A stretch of DNA of 64,000 nucleotides from Prorocentrum cordatum (Eukaryota > Sar > Dinophyceae > Prorocentrales > Prorocentraceae): contig CAUYUJ010019627.1 of NCBI GenBank assembly GCA_963575745.1, positions 464,164-528,163 of the forward strand, given 5' to 3'. Shown piece by piece: positions 34,290 to 44,959 of this stretch (position 1 is the stretch's first letter; each line of letters begins with the position of its first letter). A program made the translations under genes and the position numbers. The notes beneath the pieces are model-generated. The model did no database searches. It saw only the letters and a list, made by a program, of their open reading frames with translations, and was not told where the DNA came from.

Positions 34290-34526
34290 CGAGGTCAACT
34301 CAGCGTGCCCAGCGACATCGCCAGCTGCTGCGCTGCCACGAACCAACCTGGGACCCACGCCACGCTGAACAACGCCCTCCGCCTCCAAGTGCGACTTGAT
34401 TTGGATCACCGTGATGTTATCGCACCCTCGATCACGCACCGGCTGGCCCAAGTGCCACCACAATGCCATGTCGGGCCCTTGGGGCCGCTGGTCCCACTCT
34501 TTGCACCAACCGCTGTGGACGGCCAA
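34290..34526 (-). pseudogene. LINE-1 RNase H C-terminal remnant
   Basis: The minus frame beginning at 34526 contains ALWWHLGQ, then NITVIQIKSHLEAEG, then GSAAAGDVAGHA. In RNase H-like domains a KxHx(E) strand followed by GNxxADxxA is the usual C-terminal pattern, so His46 and Asp70 of this frame would be the late conserved positions. The Asn and first Ala of the classical motif are changed. Connected to the preceding segment only through frameshifts. Confidence 0.45.
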
Positions 34527-34707
34527 GTTGCCCGTGACATACGTGACGACGCCGCTGCTGCATTCGATCCGTAGAACGAACCCCTAAAACTCGCCTCAAT
34601 GCACAACGTGCCGTCGCCCTGGGAGGGGACCGTGGATGGCTGCGTTCACCCTCGTCGTCGTCCAATATGGCGATGCCCACACCGACCCTCCGCATGTTCG
34701 TGCGCAC

Positions 34708-35367
34708 TTACTCGGGGACCCCGCTCGCGTCCCCGAAGATGACCAACAATTCCTCCTTCGTGCCCTGGCCGGAGTCGAGCCTGCCGTGATGCGTGCCGGA
34801 AGCTGCCCACTGCTCGAGGTCGGCTAGCGGGGTGACTGCCGTCCACGCACGTGGGACCAGGCCGCGAAGCCAGAAATAGGGGACTGACTCATTTTCGACC
34901 TGGGCCCGAGGAAGATACTTCACGCTCGCGTCGTACCCCTTGGACCCTCCGTTGCACTCGCAGCCCCAGGCACGATGGAAGTCGGCCTCGACCTCATGCC
35001 CACACCTTGGGCAATAAACTCCACTGTCCTCGTCGTTCGTGAACCTCGCGCTGGCTCTCCTCTCCGCTGTCCAGGAACCTCCGACCGCAGTGGTGATCAT
35101 CACCTGCTGCAGGATGTGGCCGCAGGAGGGTCGCCCAAGCTGCTTGATGAAGCGCCTGAGGCAGCTGAGATCGACTCCGTCCTCCATTCCTTCGCCGTGC
35201 TGGTGCCGAGCGGCGCCTTGCGACAGGTCGAGCTCCACCGACTGGTCGAAGGCCTGCACGAACTGCCTGTAGGAGCCGCCCAACAACGCTTCGACACTTG
35301 AAAACGTCCAGTAATCACGCTTGGCGTTGCTACCCAACTGCGCCCACCCCATGGGTCCGACTGGCAA
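34708..35367 (-). pseudogene. LINE-1 RT C-terminal region, zinc motif and RNase H start
   Basis: A 219-codon frame. Residues ~1-60 fit the post-RT region (a TFSSVEALLGGSYRQFVQAF phrase). Residues 119-136 hold CPRC...H...C spaced as C119, C122, H131, C136, typical of zinc motifs after LINE RTs. The frame ends with VIFGDASG (about residues 208-215), which looks like the first strand of RNase H with its catalytic Asp, followed after three residues by an in-frame stop. Homologous sequence continues in another frame (GVGIAILDD), showing a frameshift. A decayed copy. Confidence 0.55.
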
Positions 35368-35494
35368 TCAATTGTACTCCATGAGCGTGACCATCGACGC
35401 AGATATCGGGCCACGGACTTGTCGACTCCGTTGGCTATCATCAGCTTGACGAACTCGCTCGAGCTGAGTGCACCATGAGAGTGAGGAGCACGGG

Positions 35495-35645
35495 GAGAAG
35501 GACGATGGAGGGGGGGAAGGGGGGAAAGAGGGCGGGCCGCGCGCGGCGCGGCTCGGGCCAGGCCCCGCCTCCACGGTGACGTCCTTGCCGGCCTCCGCGC
35601 GCCGCGCGGGCTCGGCGGCGGGGCCCGAAGGTCCTCTTCCACGTG
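35495..35645. repeat. polypurine plus CpG-rich insertion
   Basis: GGAGGGGGGAAGGGGGG is followed by GGGCCGCGCGCGGCGCGG and CGCGCGCCGCGCGGGC words. The same pairing of GGA tract with a CGCG-rich palindromic patch is seen at 32310-32560 and 52810-53075, each time at a LINE boundary. Confidence 0.6.
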
Positions 35646-35989
35646 CTCCCTTTCCTCCTCACCCTCCATTCCTATGATCTCCTTGTCGCACCCCGAGGCA
35701 AGCTTTTAAGGCGGGCCGGGCGTTTCGCCTGAGACTTCCTCACCATTTACGATTCTGAAGCTCAAAAAGACAACAGCTTCACAGATGGAGGGCGGATCGT
35801 TTTCGAAATGTGGCTCTCGCCTGAGCGCCGCGCACATTGGTTTCAAAAACTCCGAACAAATTGCACGGATTGAGGGCAGGTGGCTTTCAAAATGTGGCTC
35901 TCGCCTTAGCGCCGCGCACATTTGTTTTTGAACATTTGAAGAATTACCCCAGTGAGGCCGTACCTAGAAGTTGGAGCCCCTAGGAAAGC

Positions 35990-36850
35990 AGCATTAGTTG
36001 CTATGATATGCTATGCTATGCGACTCTATGTTGTGACATGCTGTGCTGCGTTATGCTATGCTATGATATGATGTGCTGCGCTATGCTATGCTATGTTATG
36101 ATATGCTCAGCTATGCTATGGCATGCTGCGCTGTGCTATGCTATGCTATGATTTGCTATGTTTTGCTATGCTAAGCTGCGTTATACTATGTTGTGCTATG
36201 ATATGCTATGCTATGATAAGTTATGATATGCTATGATATGCTATGCTATGTTATGTTATTCTATGCTAGGATGCGCTGTGCTATGCTATGCTATGCTATG
36301 CTTGGCAATGTCATGCTATGCTATGCTATGCTAATGCAGCGCTGCGCTATGCTAAGCTAAGCTAACCCTCTAGGCAGAGCCTAGGGGGTAAAGGCTAAGC
36401 TAACCTGCTTGCGGGGGCTCCGGTCCGGCCATCGAGGCTAGCTCGGCATCTGTCGCACATTGCTTTTGCTTTGCCTTTCCTTTGCTTTGCTTTGCTGTCG
36501 CTGCTGTTGCTTTGCCTTTGATTGGCTGCTGTGCTATGCTATGCTCTGCTATGCTATGCTATGCTGCGCTGTGCTATGCTGTGGTGTGCTGTGCTGCGCT
36601 ATGCTATGCTATGCTATGCTATGCTGCGCTATGCTATGCTATGCTGGGCTATGCTATGATATGCTGTGCTGCGCTATGCTATGCTATGCTACGCTACGCT
36701 ATGCTATGCTCAGCTGTGCTCTGCTATGCTAAAGCTCAGCGAAGCTAAGATGAAGGTAAGCTAAGCTAAGATAAACCTGAGCCAAGATGAAGCAACGCTG
36801 AGTTAAGATGAAATAAGCTAAGCTAAGATGAGACAAGCAACGCTAAGCTA
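35990..36850 (+). repeat. GCTAT pentamer arrays and relatives
   Basis: 35998-36360 and 36530-36735 are arrays of GCTAT with GCTGC, GATAT and GTTAT variants. 36455-36520 is a TTTGC array, and 36735-36850 drifts to TAAGCTAAGATGAA. Cys/Leu/Met/Tyr frames are artefacts. The pentamer at 43195-43330 (GCAAT/GCAAA) looks like a sister family. Confidence 0.9.
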
Positions 36851-36969
36851 AGGGGACGCAACTGGGGGAACCGCGGGGCGGATGCCGGGGGGGGGGCCGC
36901 CCGAAGGCGCTTTACACTGCCCGGCCCCTTTAAGCTTAGAGAGTAAGAACCCTTCTAGGCAGAGCCTAG
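36370..36969. repeat. paired 15-base palindromes flanking an insert
   Basis: CTAGGCAGAGCCTAG occurs at 36370-36384 and again at 36955-36969. Each is a perfect hairpin (CTAGGC, loop AGA, GCCTAG), and each is preceded by a CCCT(T) word. The ~570 bases between hold a pentamer array plus a GC-rich patch. The layout suggests an insertion bounded by, or duplicated with, the palindrome. Confidence 0.7.
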
Positions 36970-37419
36970 GTAGGGAATCACGAATTGAGGACGGGTCGTT
37001 TTCAAAATGTGGCTCTCGCCTTGGCGCCGCGCACACTGGTCCGGATTCAGGGCGGCTCCTTTTCAAAATGTGGCTCTTGCCTTCGCGCCGCGCCCATTCG
37101 CTTTAGAAAGCTGCAAGAGTTTCACGGATTCCCATGATCATCGTACCAGAAGCGGTGTTTTGGAAGGATTCAGGATTATGCGGGAACCACAATTATGTTG
37201 ATTCGCGGTGTTGGCAGGATTCCAGATCGTCAAGACGCAGCAGTCCGGTTGATCCGTGGCGCTGAAATTCCTAGAACCAATGTTTTGGCATGATTCAGGA
37301 TCTTCAAACGGTTGTCTCCCATCAGGCGGTTCCCTCAAAGGACATGAATTGTCGTAGGGGCCTATGAAGAGGGAGCTTGGAGGGAGGCGTTAATTCCAAC
37401 ATCGTCGATGACTCTTGGG

Positions 37420-37875
37420 TTTACACTGGTCCTCCTCTTCATCCTCCTCATCCTTCGTCTTCCTCATCCTCCTTCTCAACTCTTCCCTCTTCCCCTCTCT
37501 CCCATTTCAATACGCTCTGCTTCTGCCGCCTCATCCTCCTCTCTCTCTCTCGTCCTCCTGCTCCTCGTAGTCGTCGTGGCAGTCGTCCTCCTCCTCCTCC
37601 TCGCCCTCCTCCTCCCTCCTTCTCCTTCTCCTCCTCCTCCTCCTCCTCCTCCTCCTCCTCCTCCTCCCCCTACGTCTCCTCCTATTTCTCCTCCTCCTTC
37701 TACTCCTCCTCATCCTGATCCTCCCCATCCTTATCCTACTCCTCCTCCTCCTCCTCGTCCTCCTCCTTCGTCCTCCTCTTCCTCCTTCTCCTCCTCCTTC
37801 TCCTCCTCCTCCTCTTCCTTCCGCTTCCCTCCTCCTCCTCCTCCTGCTCCTCCTCCTCCCCCTGCCCCAGATCCC
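37420..37875 (+). repeat. CTC/TCC polypyrimidine tract
   Basis: About 450 bases of nearly pure C and T are dominated by CTC triplets. The first ~80 bases match the start of the tract that follows composite repeat copy B (44893-44960: CTTCCTCATCCTCC, TTCTCAACTCTTCCC), so the tract is part of the composite repeat and then expanded independently. Confidence 0.95.
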
Positions 37876-37879
37876 CCTG

Positions 37880-38810
37880 CATATCTACCGAGGGAGTGAA
37901 GAGGAAGGAGAGGGCAGGAAATGGTGCACAGTGGGAAGTGCAAATCGCTCTATGGAGGTGGCCCCGTCTGTCGCACCGGTGGCTGCTTGAACTCCCCTGG
38001 CATCCCGCTCCACTGGCCCCACCTGTAGCAGAGTTGCCGGAGGCGGGCTGGGATCCTGCGGCGTCCCGCCCCGCCTGCCCCGTAATCCGCATTGCTGCGG
38101 GTGGCCACCTGAAGGAGACAAAGATAATGTGGGAGGAGAAGAGAAGACACATGAAAGGGCCCAGGGAAACGCAAATAAATATACACAGGTCCCCCAGGTC
38201 CCAGGATTCCGCATATTTCCATATTTTCTTGATCGTCGTCTTGCCCTCCATTTCTCCCATCATGCCATATGTTTCTGGCAATCGACGATTATTTGTGCTC
38301 GTGTATTTTCTCCTCCTGACCCAGCCCAATGTAGATGCTTTGAGGAAGTCCGACAGTCAACGGCCTATGGCTTCAGTCTCAGTACGGATATATGAGGAGG
38401 CACAGGGGTGCGAGGGGAGGAGCGGAGGAGCATGATTGGCAAGAGGAGGACATCGAGAAAGAGGAAGAGGACTGGAGGACAGAGGGAGAAGGGGTACGGT
38501 TAGCGTTCTCCGACTAGCACCCTATCCCTGTGGGTGGCGTTTCCCCCCGCGAATGATCCTTCTGTGCGCGCTAGTCCTCTGCCAGGGCTTCTTCGGTGCA
38601 CGCTATCCCCGAGGTGGGGATAGCGTGTTGTAAGCGGGCCAGCGTCGCCACATCGCACGCTATCTTTCCAACGCCGACCTTAACAGAGAAATGGGGGAAG
38701 CCAAGGAAAAGGAGGGCGCCCACGCCTTCCAAGTGATGTCGGACGCGATGATCTCGGTCAGCCCAGTCTCGCCCGTGTAGGGCGATTTCTCCTGCGCGCC
38801 CCTGTTCCTG
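37880..38810. other. no gene seen
   Basis: Mixed composition; an open minus frame (37736-38329) runs partly through the polypyrimidine tract and has no motif. A small inverted pair GCTATCCCC / GGGGATAGC (38600-38625) can form a hairpin (arms separated by GAGGT). Confidence 0.5.
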
Positions 38811-38814
38811 CCCC

Positions 38815-38995
38815 GCCATCATGGCCCTCCTCCTCGTCGTGGCTGTCGCCGTCGTGGTCGTCTTGATCGCCGTGGCCGTCATCCTCGCCGTCGACGTCGC
38901 CGCCGCCTTCGCCGCCGCCGGTGTCGTCGTGGTCGTGGAAGTGGCCGTGGTCGTGGTCGTCGTCGTGGTCGCCTTCTGGGGCGAAGTCCCCTCCC
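38815..38995 (+). repeat. GTC/GTG triplet-rich array
   Basis: CGTCGTGGTCGTC and GCCGTCGTGG words recur; similar triplets flank the nested palindrome near the window start. The Val/Ala frame opening at 38821 is composition-driven. Confidence 0.75.
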
Positions 38996-39318
38996 TGGAT
39001 CAGCCAGCTTCTCGCCCAAGCGTCGCGAGGAAGCGTGGGTTAATGAAGCTCTCTCGCGCTGCCTCTGACTGAAGAGAGGGGAAGACTGGACTGGTGGATG
39101 GGGGAGACTTGGGGAGGGGGAGAGCGGATTGAGGGGGTATTCCGATGAGGGGGGGAGGAGGAGACAGGGGAGGGAGGGGGTAAAGGGGACATCGGACATC
39201 GGACCTGCAGCTGTCGCTGGCGGGGGCGTCCCAGGCTGGCGCCGTGGCACCGGGCAAGTGTGAGACAGATGAACAAACAACACACACGCGCACATGTTAC
39301 GTTATAGTATGAAACATA

Positions 39319-39570
39319 CTACAAATAAGAAGGGTCAGGCGCCGTCCTGCCTACATAAGCTGCCTCAACTATTTCCCATTTGTCAGAGAGGGCTTTGGAA
39401 ATCCAGTCGGGCCCTGCGTAATGTACAATATCATCCGACCACCGTTTCTTCGGATGACCCTGTTGCCGTCTTGCACCCAATAGTAAATCACATTGAGGGC
39501 TCCACCGTAACACCTGAGATGTCCATTCGTATTCTGCCGCACTGCAAACTTTCTGGGAGGGAGGGAGCGA
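39319..39570 (-). pseudogene. LINE RT C-terminal fragment
   Basis: Minus-strand residues VLRW, then GARRQQGHPKKRWSDDIV, then DWISKALSDKWEI match in layout the short conserved tail found after many LINE reverse transcriptases (GRPxxRWxDDI, then W, then RxxW). Only about 80 residues remain; upstream the frame enters a CT-rich tract and simple repeats. It is a truncated insertion, separate from LINE-1, 2 and 3. Confidence 0.55.
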
Positions 39571-39895
39571 GAAAGGATGATGAGGGGAAGGGGAGGGAGC
39601 GGGAGGGCGAGTAAGGAGAGGGGGGGATGGGAGGGAGCGAGGAAGGAGGACATGGGGACGGGATGGGGGGAGCCCCCCAAATGTAGCGACCTGGAGCTCG
39701 AATCGGCGGCCTCCGCCCGCCCCCCCGAGGAGCAACGAGGGGGGGACTGGCATAGGGGGGCACACGTCGACCTGGAATCGGCGATACGTCGCCGACACAT
39801 CGGCGATAGGCCTCTGATGGTGAGTCCGCACGCTCCTGGGCAGGTTGGGGCCACCGGGCCCTTATCGGCGATCAATGGGCGATTGAGGTCCGCGC

Positions 39896-40015
39896 GGATT
39901 TCTCGGATCGGCGCTGGACCCCCCTCCCGGGCGCGCGGAGCGCGCCAGGGGCCCAGCGCGGATCCAAGAAATCCGCGCGGGGCGCCACAAGTTTATGCCA
40001 GTGGCGTCTTTTCTT
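39896..40015 (+). repeat. multi-hairpin element H, copy 1
   Basis: Hairpin 1 is GGCGCGC-GGA-GCGCGCC at 39930-39946. Hairpin 2 at 39956-39978 has an 8-bp stem GCGCGGAT and loop CCAAGAA. A conserved tail, GTTTATGCCAGTG then GCGTC, follows. Copy 2 is at 45945-46060. No coding is supported. Confidence 0.8.
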
Positions 40016-40228
40016 CGTCGACCTGTGACCTCCCCCACCATCGTTGCCCCTGACCCCCACACTTCACCCGTGCCTGCGCGTCCCCACCTCATGGGCGAAA
40101 AGCCCTCGCGCGCGCACGCGCGCGGCCCCGCACCCGACGACCTCTGGCGAGGGAAGAGCAAGTGCCGCGCACGAGCGGGAGCGGAGCAAGAGCGAGCACC
40201 ACACACCCTCGCCCCTCCCCCCCCCGGG

Positions 40229-40286
40229 TCCTCCTCCTCCTCCTCCTCCTCCTCCTCCTCCTCCTCCTCCTCCTCCTCCTCCTCCA
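40229..40286 (+). repeat. pure (CTC)n microsatellite
   Basis: About 19 uninterrupted triplets. Preceded by a C-run and followed by GGGTCCCGGCGGGTCCCGGG. Confidence 0.95.
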
Positions 40287-40339
40287 GGGTCCCGGCGGGT
40301 CCCGGGAAGGGCCGCCAGCGGGGGTCCCGGGGGAGATCC

Positions 40340-40790
40340 CGCCTGCAGCCGCAAGGCCTTCACAATATGGGCCGCGCAGAGGCGGGAGCGGAGCCAGAGC
40401 ACCATGCAGCCTCACCGCGCGCGGCCCAGTTTCCAGCAGGACTGGCAAAGGCGAAACGTGTGCGGCGCCCGCTAACTGAAACGCCACTTGCTGAGAGATT
40501 TGCACGGCACTTGAGAAAGAGACGCATTTCGCCCGCTCGCGCGCGTCTCCGCTTGCGACGACTGGGCGGACGAAAATCTGCGCCGCGCCCAAGCTGTATC
40601 GCAACTTGGGGGAAACCTGCGCGCGGCGCCGAGGAGAGATCGGCATTTCGAATGCTTGCGCAGCACCCCACTGTCGACACACATTGGCGCGCGAAATTTG
40701 AGCTGGGTCCGAGCGGCAGCGCAATGCTGGAGCAAGAACGGCATTTCGCCGCCTCGCGCGCGATGTGCGCCACGTATTGGTCCTGCCGTG
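40340..40790. repeat. degenerate ~110-120-bp tandem repeat, CpG-rich
   Basis: The phrase GCATTTCG followed by a CGC-rich word recurs near 40526, 40648 and 40742; GGGAGCGGAGC(A/C)AGAGC recurs near 40168 and 40384. The units are strongly diverged. Open frames exist on both strands, so coding is not supported. Confidence 0.5.
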
Positions 40791-41049
40791 CTCACTCCCG
40801 AGTTCGGGGTCGCTATCTGCCAGCTAGGCGGCAGAGTGGGAGTATATCCGCTGGACCCCTTGTGGGGCCATCAGGCTGCGAGGATTAGGCTTGCTGCTCC
40901 CAGCACCAGTTCCAGCTTCAAATTTCTAATATTATAGCACTGCTTTCTGCTTCCGACTGTAAATTGTTGCTGCCCGCGCGAGAGGGCAGCCGACAACTAT
41001 CCAGTCAGCGTCCCAAAATCACATTCTCAGAATTCCTGCAGGGCCGTGG

Positions 41050-41460
41050 GACACGTAAAGATACATGACAATCGCGCCCCCGGCGCAATGAACCCTCGTA
41101 CGTCACGCTATATTCGAGCAACCCCCGAGGCAATAATCCATTTAAAATTCATGTATATGTCCGTCCCCGAGGTAATCAAATGCATAAATTACGACGGACT
41201 GGCGTCCGCGAAGCCACCTTCCTCTGTAAAGAATACAATATATATGATATATGATATATATATATATATATGATCCCCCGGAGCCATAAACCCTTTTGTA
41301 GATTACACTAGATTCACGTCCTCGAGGCCATACTCTTTGTATTGCACGATCTGCTCACCCCAAATGCCACACTCGCTCTTAACTTACATTATGTCTGCGC
41401 CCCCGAAGCCATACACCGTAGTAAATTACACGGCATTCGCGTCTACAACTCCGCGGGCAA
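41050..41460 (+). repeat. AT-rich island with ~65-bp degenerate repeat
   Basis: CCCCCG(A/G)(A/G)GC(C/A)AT followed by AATT(A)CA and GTCC recurs about six times between 41075 and 41450. Centre is an (AT)n run with TGATATATGATATA words (41238-41272), the most AT-rich spot of the window. Confidence 0.65.
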
Positions 41461-41651
41461 GGAAGAGAGTTCAGCGCCAATCCGAAAAATCCGCGCGTGC
41501 CTCCGAGCATTTACATGTATGTCATTGCTTGTTCCCCCAGCAGAGGCTAGAGACAAAGCCACAGCGGCCCAAGCAGGCAACGGCCGACCTGGTATGTATC
41601 GGGAATCTTCTGATTCGGGTCAATCCAGACCTGGGTCAGTCAGGCCTTGTA

Positions 41652-41790
41652 GAATCCTGCAGGATCCTGCACCCAATCCCAAGCCCGGGTCAATGCGAAG
41701 GATCCTGCAAGATCCTGCAGGATCCTGCACCCAAACCAGGGTCAATGCGACCCTGACCCTGCAGGATCCTGCAAGATCGGGCGCTCTGGC
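41652..41790 (+). repeat. GATCCTGCAG palindromic repeat cluster
   Basis: GATCCTGCAGGATC at 41711-41724 is a perfect 14-base palindrome, and near copies lie at 41654-41665 and 41758-41770. The surrounding phrase (ACCC, GGGTCAATGCGA) recurs at 41680 and 41735. Short, possibly a cluster of hairpins. Confidence 0.7.
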
Positions 41791-42415
41791 TGAACCCCGT
41801 TTGCATTGACCCCGTTGGAAAGCCATGCCGGTCCAGGTCATGCCAAAACCGTCACGGTCACGGTCCGCGAGGCGACGGCGTATTGCGCCAGAAGGAGCCA
41901 GCCGGCCCCTTAGAGCGAGCACTGCTCGGAGAATGCTCGGCGTGATGGGCAGCGTGCCATCGCTCGGACGTCCATTCCCCTTGCATGTTTCGGCTTCTTG
42001 CACTTTTGACTTTCAAGATGCTCGTAGATGGTCCAGATTTTCTCGGGCTGGCCTCTCCGAGGAAAATGCACACGTCCGAGCGATGTCAAGGTAACTACTC
42101 TTGTGGGTGGAGGGGGGCGGCTGCATCCAAGTCGTGCTGTAGACAGTCTGGCCACTATGATCGCTCTAATAACGCTGTGCTCGAGCGTGTTCATCGACCA
42201 AATGCTTAAGCCTGATGGAATGCGTGAGCCGTCGGCAGATGTGTTGGATCAGGCAGTGCATGACCCAAGGCTGTAAAAGGCTGCCAGTGCAATCTCCGAA
42301 TTGTCCAGTAATCGCTGAAAACAGCCCACTCCACCCTCATCCCCCCTCCCACCTCGTACAATTCTTTGCCCACCGAGCACGCCCAGAGCGAAGCCGTCGT
42401 CGAGCGAGAAAGCTT

Positions 42416-42560
42416 CGAACCCCTCCTCCTCGTCCTCCTCCTCCTCCTCGTCCTTCTCCTCCTCCTCCTCCTCCTCCTCCTCCTCCTCTTCGCTCTCCTC
42501 GTCCTTCTCCTCCTCCTCCTCCTCCTCCTCCTCCTCCTCGTCCTCCTCGTCCTCCTCTCC
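42416..42560 (+). repeat. (CTC)n tract
   Basis: A pyrimidine-rich triplet array with a few TCG interruptions. It is immediately followed by CTTGGGG minisatellite, the reverse order of the TCC-TIR interiors. Confidence 0.95.
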
Positions 42561-42599
42561 GTCGGCGCGGTTTGGGACTCTTTGGGTCATACTTGACAA

Positions 42600-43065
42600 G
42601 CTTTCGTGTACAAGCCTCCTGGGGTGCGTTGGGGTCTCTCGGGGCCTGTTGAGTGGGTCATCCGTGCTTCCGAAGGCTTTTTGGCGGGCTCTTGGGGGAC
42701 ACGGTCGGGAATCGTAGGTACCTTTCTAGCGGGAGGGCCCGAATGCCCTTCGGAAGCTTCTCAGAAGCAGTTCTGAAGCCCCTTGGGCCTCTTGGGGTCC
42801 TGTCTGGTCTCCCTTGTGGGCCTCCTGGGGCATCGTGGGGCCTCTTGGGGTCCTCTTGGGGGCCCGTCGGCGGTCTCGGGGGTCATCTTGGGGCGGGGGG
42901 CTCGAAGTGTCAGCTCGGACTGCCTCTCTTGGGCCCCTCTTGGCTCTCCTGGGCCCTTCTTGGGCTGTCCCTGGTGCTTCTTGGGCCGTCTTGGGGCCCT
43001 CTTGGGAGACTCTTGTGCCGTCTTGGGCGATGTTCGGAACCACTTGGGTCGTCCTGGACGGTGGG
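42600..43065 (-). repeat. CTTGGGG minisatellite (reverse of CCAAGA family)
   Basis: About 35 units of CTCTTGGGGCC-type occur. This is the same minisatellite as in TCC-TIR elements but in opposite orientation and without clear terminal modules. Scattered units also occur at 43480-43590 and, in forward orientation, at 45740-45850. Confidence 0.85.
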
Positions 43066-43194
43066 CAGACCAAAAAAGCCAGTATGTCAAATGTGTATGC
43101 TTCATGTTAGCCAGCGTGTACCCAAAACAGAATCAAATTACAAAATATGCGGCGATATCCAGGTGTTGCAATCAATGCGGTGCAATCTAGGTGG

Positions 43195-43330
43195 TGCAAT
43201 CCTAATCTATATGGCACAAAGCAATGCAAAACAATACAAAGCAAAGCAACACAATGCAAAGCAATGCAAGGCAATGCAAAGCAATGCAACGCAATGCAAG
43301 GCAATGCAACGCAATGCAAAGCAATGCGGC
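43195..43330 (+). repeat. GCAAT/GCAAA pentamer array
   Basis: About 27 units of GCAAT, GCAAA and GCAAG are seen. Stop-free plus frames give Met-Gln-Ser-Asn-Ala runs and are not genes. Confidence 0.95.
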
Positions 43331-43914
43331 GGCGCAAATGGCGGCGACGGACGGCCACAGGCGGGCCGGACCGACACCGGGGCCCAGTTACCTTAGAAGA
43401 GACGCAAGAACCCTAAATGCAAGCGCTGTTTGGGGAACTTAAGGCATGGGACGATTTTTGCCTAGGGGCCCTCGTCCCATTGGAGAGGTCTTGGGGCTTC
43501 TTACAGGCCTCTTGGGCCGGTTGAGCCGCCTCGTGAGCGGGCTGAGAGCCCTCTAGATTGTCCTGGGAGTGACTCGGAGCTCTTTACAGCAATATTATCG
43601 CTCTGGGGGCCAATCTGAAGCCCGCTGGAACGGGCCAGGTCCTCCGGCACATCTATGTTTGATAGTCGTCTCAGCCCAAGGGCCCCCGTTAGATATATAC
43701 AGCTGTACGGATGGAGGGTGGTTCCGTTTCACGTTGGGGTCTCTCGCATATGAACTCTTCCAATGGAGCTCCAATGGAGCTATGTACCAGGGGAGGCGAA
43801 GCATTCAAACACTGTCGCTGGACACCTCGCTGAAGCTTCCGACCCTACATGATCCTCCTCCTCCTCCTCCTCTTCCTCCTCCTCCTCCTCTTCCTCCTTT
43901 CCTTACCCCGAGGA
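43331..43914. other. no gene seen
   Basis: Mixed sequence with a few CTTGGG units and a CTC tract at 43854-43905 that leads into composite repeat copy B. Confidence 0.5.
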
Positions 43915-44950
43915 CAGTTTTTAGGGCGAACTGGGCGTTTGGCCTGAGATGTCCTCACCATTTATGGCCCTGAAGCTTGAAAAGTGGCAACAGTTTCACG
44001 AATGGAGGGCGGGTCGTTTTCAGAATGTGACTCTCGCCGTAGCGCCGCGCACATCCGGTGCAACAATGTACAAGAACAGCTTCACGGATGGAGGGCGGGC
44101 CGTTTTCAAAATGTGGCTCTCGCCTTAGCGCCGCGCACATTCGTTGAAAAACTTGCAAGAGTTTGACGGATTGAGGGCGGGTCGTTTTCAAAATGCGGAG
44201 CTCGCCTTGGCGCCGCGCACATTCGTTTAAACGAATTGCTAAACAAGTTTCACGGATGGAAGGCGGGTGGTTTTCCAAATGTGGCTCTCGCCGTAGCGTC
44301 GCGCACATTCGTTGAAAATACTGCAAGAGCGTCACGGATTGAGGGCGATTCCTTTTCAAAATGTGGCTATCGCCTTAGCGCCGCACACATTCGTTTAAAC
44401 GATTGCAAGAGCGTCACGGATTGAGGGCGATTCATTTTCAAAATGTGGCTATCGCCTTAGCGCCGCGCACATTCGTTTTTTCCTTGATTGCAAAAGTTTC
44501 ACGGATTGAAACCGGCTCCTTTTCAAAATGTCACTCTCGCCTCACTCGCTGTAAACATTTGCAAGAGTTTCACGGATCCCCATGATCGGCATACCAGAAA
44601 TGGTGTTTTGGAAGGACTCCGGGTTATGAGGGTGCAACAGTTGATTCGCGGTGCTGAAGTCCCAGGAATGGCGTTCTGGCAGGATTCCAGATCGCCAAAA
44701 CGCAGCAGTCAGGTTAACCCGTGGCGTTGGAATCCCGAGAACAATATTTTGGCATGCTTCAGGGTCTTCAAACGGTTGTCTTCAAACGAGGTAGTTTCCT
44801 CAGTGGAAATGAACCGCTGCAGGGGACTATGAAGAGGGAGCTTGGAGGGAGGGTGTATTCCAACACCGTTGATGACTGTGGGGTTTAGACTGGTCCTCCT
44901 CCTCCTCCTTCGCCTTCCTCATCCTCCTTCTCAACTCTTCCCTCTTCCCC
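43915..44950 (+). repeat. composite repeat X, copy B (intact, 7-8 internal units)
   Basis: Left border is 43910-43990. About seven to eight tandem ~75-90-bp units (43995-44570) each contain TTCACGGAT, GAGGGCG, TTTTCAAAATGTGGCT, CGCC(T/G)TAGCGCCGCGCACA and TTCGTT. The right segment at 44570-44890 is followed by the polypyrimidine tract. Minus frames through the units read CAALRREPHFEN repeatedly; they are interrupted by stops between units, so coding is doubtful. Confidence 0.9.
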
Positions 44951-44959
44951 TCTCTCCCA

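Larger units (their letters stand above)
33540..35490 (-). mobile_element. LINE-1: 5'-truncated non-LTR retrotransposon remnant
   Basis: The minus strand carries the 3' half of a non-LTR element: the end of an RT-associated region, a zinc-binding motif (C-x2-C-x8-H-x4-C), then an RNase H-like domain broken by frameshifts. Endonuclease and RT palm are absent, so it is truncated near 35490, where a GC-rich polypurine segment (35495-35640) begins. RNase H after RT is known in several LINE clades. Strand is the same as the two larger LINEs at 47.3-57.9 kb. Confidence 0.6.
35690..37530 (+). repeat. composite repeat X, copy A (interrupted)
   Basis: Three parts match copy B at 43915-44950: a left border (CCCCGAGG, GGCGTTTCGCCTGAGA, CCTCACCATTTA; 35690-35760); ~75-85-bp units containing GATTGAGGGCGGG, TCAAAATGTGGCTCTCGCC and GCGCCGCGCACA (two at 35775-35930, two at 36985-37110); and a ~330-bp right segment (37115-37450) with GGTGTTTTGGAAGGA, CAAACGGTTGTCT and GAGGGAGCTTGGAGGGAGG. 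Between 35960 and 36980 copy A is interrupted by pentamer repeats and a short insert that copy B lacks. Confidence 0.85.

Noticed and set aside
38821-39072. Possible hydrophobic membrane protein starting at 38821 (Val/Ala-rich)
   Set aside because: The hydrophobic run is a translated GTC/GTG triplet array, with no signal-peptide boundary and no continuing fold.
43955-44359. Repeated REPHFEN-type peptide on minus
   Set aside because: The peptide comes from tandem units of composite repeat X and is broken by stops in some units; without a start or expression it is better read as a DNA repeat.
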